Shown here: in pieces, positions 7,824 to 13,216 of the stretch
How positions within the stretch are numbered: position 1 is the first letter of the stretch
How the letters are laid out: every line of letters starts with the position of its first letter
The notes under the pieces: model-generated
Databases searched by the model: none
Told to the model about the DNA's origin: nothing
The model's input: the letters and a program-made list of their open reading frames with translations, nothing else
NCBI GenBank assembly: GCA_016296285.1
Contig: JAEDJP010000025.1
Span: 1 to 13,664, forward strand
DNA: 13,664 nucleotides
Source of the DNA: Bacilli bacterium
GTDB taxonomy: Bacteria > Bacillota_I > Bacilli_A > RFN20 > CAG-826
Direction: 5' to 3'
Made by a program: the position numbers and the translations under genes

Positions 7824-9170
7824 TCATTCGAAGCAAAGCAGGACGGATTCCCCTGCGTCGATTGCGAGGTCGAACGCGTTGTCGGCCGCGTTCAAGGTGA
7901 CCAATTCGCCTTTGACGTAGGCGGAAACGGACTTGATGTTGGAATAGGTGAGCAGCTTAAGCTGGATGGATTCGCGAGGGGACGTCGGGGTGAGATACAT
8001 CGATTTCTTTCCGCTGTCCTTGTCGATGAAACAGCCGGCGAGGTAATGGTCGCCCTCGATTCCCTTGATGGGACCGAAATGGGTGAGGCCGGTGAAATGC
8101 AGGCTTTGCCCATAACGGCGATAATCCTTCAGCATCATCCCGACGCAGTCGCTATTCATGAGGATGCTTTCATAATTGGCGATTTCCTCATGGACTTCTT
8201 TGACGAAGTAATAGGTTTCGGTTGGCTCGCCGCCACGGGAAATCATGGCCTCCCCGTAGCTATCTTGATCCGGGGTGCAGTAGCAGAAATACTGGAGGCC
8301 CTTAACGCCGAAAGCCACGTTGGAAAAGACGGTCCAACGCAAATCCGCGCGGGATGGGGTCCGACGGGTGCGCTCGGTCGGATGGGTGTAGCCGAGCGTC
8401 GCGATAAACGACCAGAGGGGGACCCCTTCATCGAGGGAAAGCTGGCGAAGCAAATCGAGGCAAGCATAGTAGTTTTCATCCTCGAAAATGTAGTTTTCGC
8501 TTTGGGTATCGACCTCGAAGAGGGGATAGGAGTCATAGGAGAGCACCTTCGCTTTGGTGGCATCCAAGTAATGCGTGATGTAGTCCTCGTAACGAGAAAA
8601 ACCGGTTCCCCCGAGTGCGTAATCCGGGAAGAGGTTCACGTTGGCGATCTTGCCGGGAAAGCGCTTGTGGAACGCGTCGGCATAGGCCCCAAGAGCGGGG
8701 AAGAGTCCGCCGCCGGGCTCGTCCATGAGCAACACGCCGGCGAAAGAGGCATGAGAGGAGAATTTGCCAAGGAACTCCATCGCCTCCGTGATGTGGTCGG
8801 GATTCTGGTCCTTGCTATATTGGGCAATGCCATCGGTGATGATGCTGCTATTGACGAAATACTTGATGCCATACTTGTCGCAATAATTCATGACGGTATG
8901 AATCTCTTCTTCCGTGTTTTCGGCATACATGAAGCCATTCACCATGTCGATGCCGCACTGGGCCATCTTGGCAAACATATCCTCGGTCCGGTATTTGTCG
9001 GGCGGAGTCACCCAAATGCCTTTGGTAATCTTCCCATTATCAAAAACGTCGTACACCGCTTCTCCTCCGTAGGTTGAGTAGTCCTCAATGTACTGGGTCT
9101 CTCCGGCGCAACCGGTTAGGAAAACCGAAAAAAACAAAGCTTTGCAAAAAAGGTGTTTTCGTTTTGCCAT
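7824..9170 (-). CDS. TIM-barrel, glycoside-hydrolase-like lipoprotein
   Basis: First gene of the sugar operon, 448 residues. Lipobox LTGC (Cys21) predicts a surface lipoprotein. The middle part has the alternating strand and helix pattern of a (beta/alpha)8 barrel: GIWVTPPDKY (51-60), CGIDMVNGFMY (72-82), YGIKYFVNSS, FAGVLLMDEPGGG (143-155), VLSYDSYPLF (209-218), PLWSFIATLGY and VAFGVKGLQYFCY (285-297). Glu151 in MDEP sits where clan GH-A enzymes carry their acid/base. The second catalytic acid is not obvious, so it may be a binding or non-catalytic relative. A small beta domain closes the protein (about 375-448). I chose the ATG at 9170, because AGGAG lies 5 bases upstream and the signal peptide starts there; a longer frame to 9212 adds 14 unlikely residues. 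I cannot name a family with certainty. GH42-like or an uncharacterised lipoprotein family are alternatives. Confidence 0.8.
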   Translation of the reverse strand: MAKRKHLFCKALFFSVFLTGCAGETQYIEDYSTYGGEAVYDVFDNGKITKGIWVTPPDKYRTEDMFAKMAQCGIDMVNGFMYAENTEEEIHTVMNYCDKYGIKYFVNSSIITDGIAQYSKDQNPDHITEAMEFLGKFSSHASFAGVLLMDEPGGGLFPALGAYADAFHKRFPGKIANVNLFPDYALGGTGFSRYEDYITHYLDATKAKVLSYDSYPLFEVDTQSENYIFEDENYYACLDLLRQLSLDEGVPLWSFIATLGYTHPTERTRRTPSRADLRWTVFSNVAFGVKGLQYFCYCTPDQDSYGEAMISRGGEPTETYYFVKEVHEEIANYESILMNSDCVGMMLKDYRRYGQSLHFTGLTHFGPIKGIEGDHYLAGCFIDKDSGKKSMYLTPTSPRESIQLKLLTYSNIKSVSAYVKGELVTLNAADNAFDLAIDAGESVLLCFE

Positions 9171-9326
9171 GGGTACTCCTTTTCGGGGTTGTCGTAAATA
9201 GAATATAGCCACGGAGAGCCTGTTTCATACCAATAAATTAAAAATAAACACCGTTTTTTTATATATTTCGCTGAATATCTCTAAAAAAGGTTGATTTTTT
9301 TACTCGGGTCTTTTTATGTATAAAGG
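9171..9326. promoter_or_regulatory. AT-rich divergent control region of sugar operon and AraC regulator
   Basis: 156 bases between divergent starts, far richer in A and T than the flanking genes. For the operon (minus strand) a -10-like TATATT lies at 9202-9207 with no good -35 at 16-18 bases; the nearest TTG (9228-9233) is 20 bases away. A weak -35 is usual where an activator is needed, which fits the neighbouring AraC-family gene. Inverted repeat ATATT-N6-AATAT (9263-9278) and A6-N6-T6 (9283-9300) are candidate operators. Confidence 0.55.
9291..9320 (+). promoter_or_regulatory. Candidate promoter of the AraC-family gene
   Basis: TTGATT (9291-9296), an 18-base spacer and TATGTA (9315-9320). 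A start of transcription about 7 bases after the -10 would fall at or next to the A of the ATG (9327). The only Shine-Dalgarno-like bases, AAAGG, touch the ATG, so a leaderless or nearly leaderless mRNA is possible. The -10 is a poor match, hence the low confidence. Confidence 0.35.
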
Positions 9327-10223
9327 ATGGTTCTCTACACGCAAAAAGAAATTCAGGATAACCCATATACCCGTTTGAATTACCATTCGGGATGCATGCC
9401 TAAGCACCACCACGATTTTTTCGAGATTGTCCTCGTGGAAAGCGGGACTTGCTTGAATTCCATCAACGATGAGCCGACCTTGGTGATGCAGACGATGGAA
9501 GTTTTGCTCATCCGGACTTGCGATTTCCACGAATCGCAATTCGGTTCGAAATCCTCGCGATGGCGCGATTATTACGTCCCGCAAGATTTATTCCGCAAGG
9601 CCTGCGACTTCTTGTCTCCCTCCCTATACGACTATTTCATGTCGCAAAGCACCCCGCCTCGATGCCGGCTATCGCTAGAGGAATTCAGCGTCCTGAAGAC
9701 AAAGACGGCATTGCTCGAACAGCTCCAAATGAACGAGGACACCGGCGAGAAAATCCAAAGCGTCTTCGCGGGAATCGTCATCTTCTTGCTTGAGCAGCTC
9801 AACGAGAAAAGCATCACGATCAAGCATCAAGCCCCGGACTGGCTCATGCGTCTTTACAAGAAAATGACCTATTACGATTTCGTGCACCTTTCGTTGTCCG
9901 ACATCGTCGCCGAAACGGGTTTCACCGCGGCTTATGTCTCAACGATGTTCCGAAAATTCTTCGGGGTGACCCTCATCCAATACCACAACAAGATGAAGGT
10001 GGTTTTCTCCACGAGTTTGCTTGGCAAAGAGAAAATCCTCGACATCGCATATTCGCTCGGTTGGGATAACCCGAAAAATTACGCGATTGCTTTCGAAAAG
10101 GTCTACCACATGAGCCCGAAAAAGTACGAATTGCTCGTCGCGCATTCCAAGAAGAAGGGGTCAGCTGATGACGTTCGTCGTGGAAATCTCTCCGAAAAAG
10201 GGGTTGTGGATGCCGTCGTCTAA
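9327..10223 (+). CDS. AraC-family transcriptional regulator
   Basis: A 298-residue regulator and the only plus-strand gene. The N-terminal half (about 15-120) is a cupin-like sensor with the typical start PKHHHDFFEIVLVESG (25-40). The C-terminal part has both helix-turn-helix units of the AraC type: LSLSDIVAETGFTAAYVSTM (188-207) and ILDIAYSLGWDNPKNYAIAF (237-256), followed by the family signature VYHMSPKKYE. It is divergent from the sugar operon and probably activates it in response to an imported sugar; this is inference from arrangement. Codon frame is closed by TAA directly upstream of the ATG, so 9327 is the first possible ATG. Residues after about 270 are a non-conserved tail. The last 20 residues are encoded antisense to the end of the GH20 gene. 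Confidence 0.93.
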   Translation: MVLYTQKEIQDNPYTRLNYHSGCMPKHHHDFFEIVLVESGTCLNSINDEPTLVMQTMEVLLIRTCDFHESQFGSKSSRWRDYYVPQDLFRKACDFLSPSLYDYFMSQSTPPRCRLSLEEFSVLKTKTALLEQLQMNEDTGEKIQSVFAGIVIFLLEQLNEKSITIKHQAPDWLMRLYKKMTYYDFVHLSLSDIVAETGFTAAYVSTMFRKFFGVTLIQYHNKMKVVFSTSLLGKEKILDIAYSLGWDNPKNYAIAFEKVYHMSPKKYELLVAHSKKKGSADDVRRGNLSEKGVVDAVV

Positions 10224-11996
10224 AGGACGATTGTCATAAGGCAGAATCGTTTCCTCGAGCTCGGGAATGGAAGGGATTTTCCCCGTTAGGTATTCATTGA
10301 TTCTCCGTTTCGCAGTCTCGATGCGTTGAAACAAGAAGCCAAAGCGCCCTTCGAGAACCTCGTATCCGAAGATTTTGTTCTCCTTTTCCCATTGATCGCG
10401 GAAGGCATTCACGAAGCGGCAGAGTTTTTCGCGGCAGACCGTCAAATCCTTTTGGAGGGAACGAAGCGTCTCTTTGTCTCCGCTCTTATAAGCTTTGCGA
10501 ATGCGGCAACCGATGTCCACCTTCACGGAGAGGAAATCGCACAGGCGGGAAAGGACGCGGAAGACATAGGGGAACGCCCCGTTGCGCTTGCTCGCTTTCC
10601 GGAGTTCTTCTGCCTTTTGCGCGTATTTTAGGGCGTAATCCGGCTGAACATGAGCGTCGTAAAGGCCCATCAGGATGTCTTGATAGAAGAAATATTTCGA
10701 TGGGCTTTCAGCGAGGCACAATTCTTTCCTCAAGTGATTGGGGCTTTCGAGCAGCCTCCAGGTCTCGAGGTCATACCCGAGGATGGTTTTTAAAACGGCA
10801 GAAACCAGTTTGTCGTCCCCTTTCTTGAAAAAGTCGTAGCAAGAATGAAGGGCGAATGTGTGATAAACCGCGTGGACGGAACATTCGTTGCCGCAATCGC
10901 CCCAGGAGGTGATGAAGGTTTCCTTTACGCCGTTTCTGATCGCGGATTCAAGGCCAACGCGGGTGCAACGCATAGACGCGGTGACGCTTGGGGCAAACCC
11001 AATCCACCGGAAGCACCCATCCGCGAACAATACGTTGCGTCCCGTGGACAAACTCGCCTTGAACATCGAGTCATATACCTTCGGGTCATCGTTGTAGTAA
11101 TCCCAATAAACGAGATCCACCTCGGGAATCAAGGCTTTGATGTCCTCCGTCAAATAGGGGGCGTTTTCATACCACGATAGTTTGGACTGCGGATGGAGGC
11201 GGAAAAACATATCCTCCCACATCATGGGAGCGAAATCGTATTTGCGGCAAATGTCCTCGACTTTGGACAAATGCCTTAAGAATTCGGCCTTTCGGTCAAT
11301 CGCGCGACTTTCATGCATCAAAAATCCGGTTCCAAGATCCCATGCCTCATCCATGCCGATGTGGATGCGATGGGTTTCGAAGGCCTCGCGGCAAGCCCGA
11401 ATCATCTTCTCGATGAACCGATACGTCTCTTCTTCTCCCACCTTCAAGGTTTGCTTGGTTTCGGCGACATCCCCATAGACCGCCCAGCGAAGGGCTTGAT
11501 TCAAATGGGACAGGGTTTGAATGCAAGGAATGACCTCAATCCCGAACGAGGAGGCGTAAGACACGATTTCGCGGATTTCGTCTTTGCTCAAACGGCCCCG
11601 AAGATATCCAAAGTACGGTTCTCCCGGGATTTCGTAGGTATCCTCGGTATAAAGCATGTAGGAATCCATCCCGAAAAGGGCGGAGATGAGGATCGTGCGT
11701 TTGGCCTCTTCGATGTTCACGACCCCGTTTCGGGAACAATCGTGCATGTATCCGTCCATCGAAAAACGCCGAATCGTGTCAAACCGGTAATTCTCCTTCT
11801 TGCGATGAAGCTTGACCAAAGACAAGCCGAAGAAGAGCGAAGAGAGACGGCCATACTCGATACGGACCTCCTGCCCTCGCTTTTCGATAATCAGGCGGTC
11901 GGGATCTTCGATGCGAGAATACGAGAGGTGGAGAGGGGCGAAATGTTGCTCTCCCAAAAACAGAACGGCTTCGCGGACGGCGAGTGATAATTCCAT
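10161..11996 (-). CDS. gcnA: GH20 beta-N-acetylglucosaminidase, GcnA-like
   Basis: Exo-beta-N-acetyl-hexosaminidase of glycoside hydrolase family 20, 611 residues, close to the length of streptococcal GcnA (about 627). It removes terminal beta-linked GlcNAc (and possibly GalNAc) from oligosaccharides. From memory, GcnA motifs recur in order: HDCSRNGVVN (85-94), EDTYEIPGEPYFGYLRG (118-134), CIQTLSHL (158-165), HIGMDEAWDLG (212-222) with the catalytic Asp216-Glu217 pair, VYWDYYND (296-303), RWIGFAP (330-336), SWGDCGNE (364-371) and, near the end, KVDIGCRIRKAY and WEKENKIFGYEVLEGRFGFL. There is no signal peptide, so it should act in the cytoplasm on imported sugars. I chose ATG 11996, because AAGGAGG lies 5 bases before it; an upstream ATG (12029) lacks this. 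It is probably a single-gene unit facing the AraC gene. Confidence 0.93.
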   Translation of the reverse strand: MELSLAVREAVLFLGEQHFAPLHLSYSRIEDPDRLIIEKRGQEVRIEYGRLSSLFFGLSLVKLHRKKENYRFDTIRRFSMDGYMHDCSRNGVVNIEEAKRTILISALFGMDSYMLYTEDTYEIPGEPYFGYLRGRLSKDEIREIVSYASSFGIEVIPCIQTLSHLNQALRWAVYGDVAETKQTLKVGEEETYRFIEKMIRACREAFETHRIHIGMDEAWDLGTGFLMHESRAIDRKAEFLRHLSKVEDICRKYDFAPMMWEDMFFRLHPQSKLSWYENAPYLTEDIKALIPEVDLVYWDYYNDDPKVYDSMFKASLSTGRNVLFADGCFRWIGFAPSVTASMRCTRVGLESAIRNGVKETFITSWGDCGNECSVHAVYHTFALHSCYDFFKKGDDKLVSAVLKTILGYDLETWRLLESPNHLRKELCLAESPSKYFFYQDILMGLYDAHVQPDYALKYAQKAEELRKASKRNGAFPYVFRVLSRLCDFLSVKVDIGCRIRKAYKSGDKETLRSLQKDLTVCREKLCRFVNAFRDQWEKENKIFGYEVLEGRFGFLFQRIETAKRRINEYLTGKIPSIPELEETILPYDNRPLDDGIHNPFFGEISTTNVIS

Positions 11997-12046
11997 AAAG
12001 GCCTCCTTGCGTGCGGGCGTGCCCATCAATTCTCACATTAACACGG

Positions 12047-12060
12047 GGAAAGCGATTTCT
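12047..12060. promoter_or_regulatory. cre-like site upstream of gcnA
   Basis: GGAAAGCGATTTCT matches the CcpA consensus TGWAANCGNTNWCA (read on the minus strand as AGAAATCGCTTTCC) except at the two outermost positions. It lies about 50 bases before the gcnA start. Catabolite repression of a sugar enzyme is reasonable in Bacillota, but whether this organism has CcpA is unknown. Confidence 0.35.
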
Positions 12061-12103
12061 CCATCCCTCTTGGAAGAGAAAGGCGGAGAGTTTGGGGGAC
12101 GCT

Positions 12104-12116
12104 CGAGAATTTCTCG
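12104..12116. promoter_or_regulatory. Perfect inverted repeat upstream of gcnA
   Basis: CGAGAATTTCTCG is a perfect 6+1+6 palindrome about 110 bases before the gcnA start. A second, smaller one (CTCTTGGAAGAG, 12067-12078, two-base centre) lies between it and the gene. Both could be operators or RNA hairpins in the leader. I see no convincing -35/-10 pair for gcnA here. Confidence 0.35.
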
Positions 12117-12126
12117 TCATCTTCCG

Positions 12127-12140
12127 AAAGACTTGCAAGA
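12127..12140. repeat. 14-base direct repeat flanking the tRNA pair (copy 1)
   Basis: Exact copy of AAAGACTTGCAAGA at 12383-12396. No good -10 lies 17 bases downstream on the minus strand (GAGAAA), so this copy is not an evident promoter. It may be a relic of local duplication. Confidence 0.65.
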
Positions 12141-12172
12141 AAAAACCCGCTGTAATGCAATTTTCAGCGGGT
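12140..12172 (-). terminator. Rho-independent terminator of the tRNA operon
   Basis: On the minus strand the stem ACCCGCTG/CAGCGGGT (arms 12165-12172 and 12145-12152, 12-base loop) is followed by T6 (12140-12145). It begins 11 bases after the CCA end of tRNA-Glu. A run of T also follows on the plus strand (12176-12181), so it could stop transcription from both sides. Confidence 0.85.
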
Positions 12173-12182
12173 GAATTTTTTA

Positions 12183-12259
12183 TGGTGACCCGTACGCGGT
12201 TCGAACGCGTGAATGTATCCTTGAAAGGGATATGAGTTAAGCCACTTCTCCAACGGGCC
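12183..12259 (-). tRNA. tRNA-Glu (TTC)
   Basis: 77 bases including the encoded CCA. Acceptor stem GGCCCGT/ACGGGTC (one G-U), D arm GAG-N11-CTC containing the conserved GG, anticodon stem TATCC/GGATA with loop CTTTCAA (anticodon TTC), T arm ACGCG-TTCGAAC-CGCGT, discriminator A. Acceptor stem and 3' end match the Bacillus subtilis tRNA-Glu as I remember it. It lies 4 bases downstream of tRNA-Asn and is transcribed with it. Confidence 0.95.
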
Positions 12260-12263
12260 AAGA

Positions 12264-12338
12264 TGGCGCTCAGCATAGGGCTCGAACCTACAACCGATCG
12301 GTTAACAGCCGATTGCTCTGCCATTGAGCTAGCTGAGC
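12264..12338 (-). tRNA. tRNA-Asn (GTT)
   Basis: 75 bases including the encoded CCA. Acceptor stem GCTCAGC/GCTGAGC, TA at positions 8-9, D arm GCTC-AATGGCA-GAGC, anticodon stem ATCGG/CCGAT with loop CTGTTAA (anticodon GTT), T arm GTAGG-TTCGAGC-CCTAT, discriminator G. The anticodon arm is identical to that of Bacillus tRNA-Asn as I recall it. It is the first gene of a two-tRNA unit. Confidence 0.96.
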
Positions 12339-12365
12339 GCATGACGCGGGATTCCGCGCTTGAAA

Positions 12366-12394
12366 ATGATATACGTCTCCCAAAAGACTTGCAA
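12366..12394 (-). promoter_or_regulatory. Promoter of tRNA-Asn/tRNA-Glu operon
   Basis: On the minus strand, TTGCAA (12389-12394), a 17-base spacer and TATCAT (12366-12371, 5 of 6 to consensus). Transcription would start near 12359, about 20 bases before tRNA-Asn. The G+C-rich stretch after the -10 (GCGCGGAATCCCGCG) is usual for stable-RNA promoters under growth-rate control. Confidence 0.7.
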
Positions 12395-12396
12395 GA
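12383..12396. repeat. 14-base direct repeat flanking the tRNA pair (copy 2)
   Basis: AAAGACTTGCAAGA occurs here, covering the -35 of the tRNA promoter, and again at 12127-12140 just past the tRNA terminator. The core CTTGCAAG is palindromic. The two copies are 256 bases apart and bracket the tRNA unit. Confidence 0.7.
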
Positions 12397-12418
12397 CTTT
12401 TTTGCAATTCCAAAGGAG

Positions 12419-12454
12419 CCCGAAAAAAGCCCGTTTTTCGGGGTTGGAAACGGG
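12419..12454 (-). terminator. Second terminator behind acpP with competing hairpin
   Basis: On the minus strand the stem CCCGTTT/AAACGGG (arms 12448-12454 and 12430-12436) is followed by C and T6 (12423-12428), a terminator form. An alternative 9-base-pair stem, CCCGAAAAA/TTTTTCGGG (12434-12442 with 12419-12427), uses the same bases and would break it. The two are mutually exclusive. Confidence 0.55.
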
Positions 12455-12473
12455 TCTAGCGCCAATGGCTTTC

Positions 12474-12502
12474 GAAAAGAAAAAGGGGGGCCGCGCCCCC
12501 TT
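12474..12502 (-). terminator. Rho-independent terminator of acpP
   Basis: On the minus strand AAGGGGG (12496-12502) pairs with CCCCCTT (12483-12489) around a short GC-rich loop, followed by TTTTTCTTTT (ending near 12474). The hairpin begins 17 bases after the acpP stop codon. Confidence 0.88.
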
Positions 12503-12519
12503 GGGAATCTAATCGGAAA

Positions 12520-12747
12520 TTAGAGTTTCTTCTCGATCTCGGCATAGAGGTCGGCCACGGTCTTGATCGTGGAGAGTTTTTCCGGATCGAGGGTGATGCC
12601 GTAGCGATCTTCGAGATCGAAGGAGAGTTCGACGACGTCGAGGCTATCGAGGCCAAGGTCCTTGAGGGACTTGGTTTCATCGACGGTTTTCATGCCGAGC
12701 TTCTGGGCGAATAGGGTTTTGATTTCTTGCAGTTTTTCGGATGCCAT
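12520..12747 (-). CDS. acpP: Acyl carrier protein
   Basis: A 75-residue, acidic, helical carrier of fatty-acid intermediates in the cytoplasm. The 4'-phosphopantetheine site is Ser35 in LGLDSLDVVEL; the rest (KSLKDLGLDS, DLEDRYGITLDPEKL, TVADLYAEIEKKL) is typical, and the length matches the family. The ATG at 12747 follows GAGG with 8 bases spacing. A longer frame reaching 12801 is open, but it would run through the promoter and is not used. The gene has its own promoter and terminator and is not next to other fatty-acid genes here. A carrier for another pathway (for example D-alanine or polyketide) is less likely given the standard sequence. Confidence 0.95.
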   Translation of the reverse strand: MASEKLQEIKTLFAQKLGMKTVDETKSLKDLGLDSLDVVELSFDLEDRYGITLDPEKLSTIKTVADLYAEIEKKL

Positions 12748-12766
12748 AATACTTACCTCGGGGCCT

Positions 12767-12796
12767 ATTATAATCGGGATTTGCGCGATTGCACAA
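12767..12796 (-). promoter_or_regulatory. acpP promoter with overlapping palindrome
   Basis: On the minus strand there is a perfect TATAAT (12767-12772), with TTGTGC (12791-12796) 18 bases upstream. The -35 and spacer contain an imperfect 16-base palindrome TTGCGCGATTGCACAA (12781-12796; 6 of 8 pairs match), a possible operator. It begins directly beyond the upstream terminator's T run. Confidence 0.7.
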
Positions 12797-12799
12797 CAC

Positions 12800-12824
12800 A
12801 AAAAGGCGCCCCTTTAGGGACGCC
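12800..12824 (-). terminator. Rho-independent terminator of the pilin-like operon
   Basis: On the minus strand the stem GGCGTCCC (12817-12824), loop TAAA, stem GGGGCGCC (12805-12812; one G-U) is followed by T5 (12800-12804). It lies 17 bases after the stop of the last micro-protein gene and separates it from acpP. Confidence 0.9.
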
Positions 12825-12840
12825 CATCGGCCTGGAAGAT

Positions 12841-12993
12841 TTATGCCGAGAGGATTTGGCTCTCGATGCCGGAAGCCTTCTGCGAAATGGTCGTCGCGTC
12901 GTTGCGGACCGCCATGGTGACGGTCGCCGCAATCGCGCCGAAGACGAGAAGGACAGCGAGCAAGCCGAGAAGTTGGCCTTTGATTTCAGACAT
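12841..12993 (-). CDS. Micro-pilin-like membrane protein 2 (50 residues)
   Basis: Small protein MSEIKGQLLGLLAVLLVFGA..., continuing with IAATVTMAVRNDATTISQ and ending in GIESQILSA. The sequence has a short polar leader MSEIKG, one hydrophobic helix (about 8-27) and a short polar C-terminal tail. AAGGAG lies 9 bases before the ATG (12993). It is closely related to the next gene upstream (residues 1-11 identical), which supports both as real. The leader ending in Gly followed by a hydrophobic helix resembles type IV prepilins of the Flp/Tad or archaeal KGQ class, cleaved after Gly6. The usual Glu at mature position 5 is missing. The pilin role is inference; a small membrane-bound regulator or toxin-like peptide cannot be excluded. 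Confidence 0.75.
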   Translation of the reverse strand: MSEIKGQLLGLLAVLLVFGAIAATVTMAVRNDATTISQKASGIESQILSA

Positions 12994-13056
12994 TCTTTGT
13001 TACTCCTTTCTGAAATGGTCGACAATGAAGGAATAACCCCTTTTCTTCGATGATCG

Positions 13057-13200
13057 CTACATGAGGCTCACTTGCTCTTCGACGCGTTTGACGATGGTAT
13101 CACTCGTGTTGCCAAACGCTTTCATCAAGCTGCCTCCGACGACCCCGAAGATGGCCAACACGATGAGCAATCCCAAGAGTTGACCTTTGATTTCGGACAC
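13057..13200 (-). CDS. Micro-pilin-like membrane protein 1 (47 residues, GTG start)
   Basis: Small protein (M)SEIKGQLLGLLIVLAIFGV..., continuing with VGGSLMKAFGNTSDTIVK and ending RVEEQVSLM. It starts with GTG (13200-13198), 7 bases after GGAGG; the frame has no ATG at this point, which explains why it is easily miscalled. Polar leader, one helix (about 8-27), amphipathic tail. It is a tandem paralogue of the gene at 12841-12993, 63 bases downstream. The gap to the upstream 115-residue protein gene is 16 bases, so both are in one operon. As for its neighbour, a major Flp-like pilin subunit processed after Gly6 is the best guess, from layout and hydrophobicity rather than a firm family match. 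Confidence 0.75.
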   Translation of the reverse strand: MSEIKGQLLGLLIVLAIFGVVGGSLMKAFGNTSDTIVKRVEEQVSLM

Positions 13201-13216
13201 GTTCTCACCTCCTTTC

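Noticed and set aside
7710..9077. Plus-strand open frame of 455 codons opposite the two lipoprotein genes
   Set aside because: It is antisense to genes with clear lipoboxes and ribosome binding sites, and the composition (many Gly, Val, Glu, Asp) is that of a shadow frame.
12127..12396. Attachment sites of an integrated element next to tRNA genes
   Set aside because: The 14-base repeats bracket only two intact tRNAs with their promoter and terminator. No integrase, phage gene or tRNA fragment is present.
11779..12465. Minus-strand frame of 228 codons across the gcnA start, terminator and both tRNAs
   Set aside because: It runs through two tRNAs, a terminator and a promoter, so it cannot be a coding gene.
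12768..13025. Minus-strand frame of 85 codons over the second micro-protein gene
   Set aside because: It is out of frame with the SEIKGQLLG protein, reads through the terminator at 12800-12824, and is rich in Arg and Ser as expected for a shadow frame.
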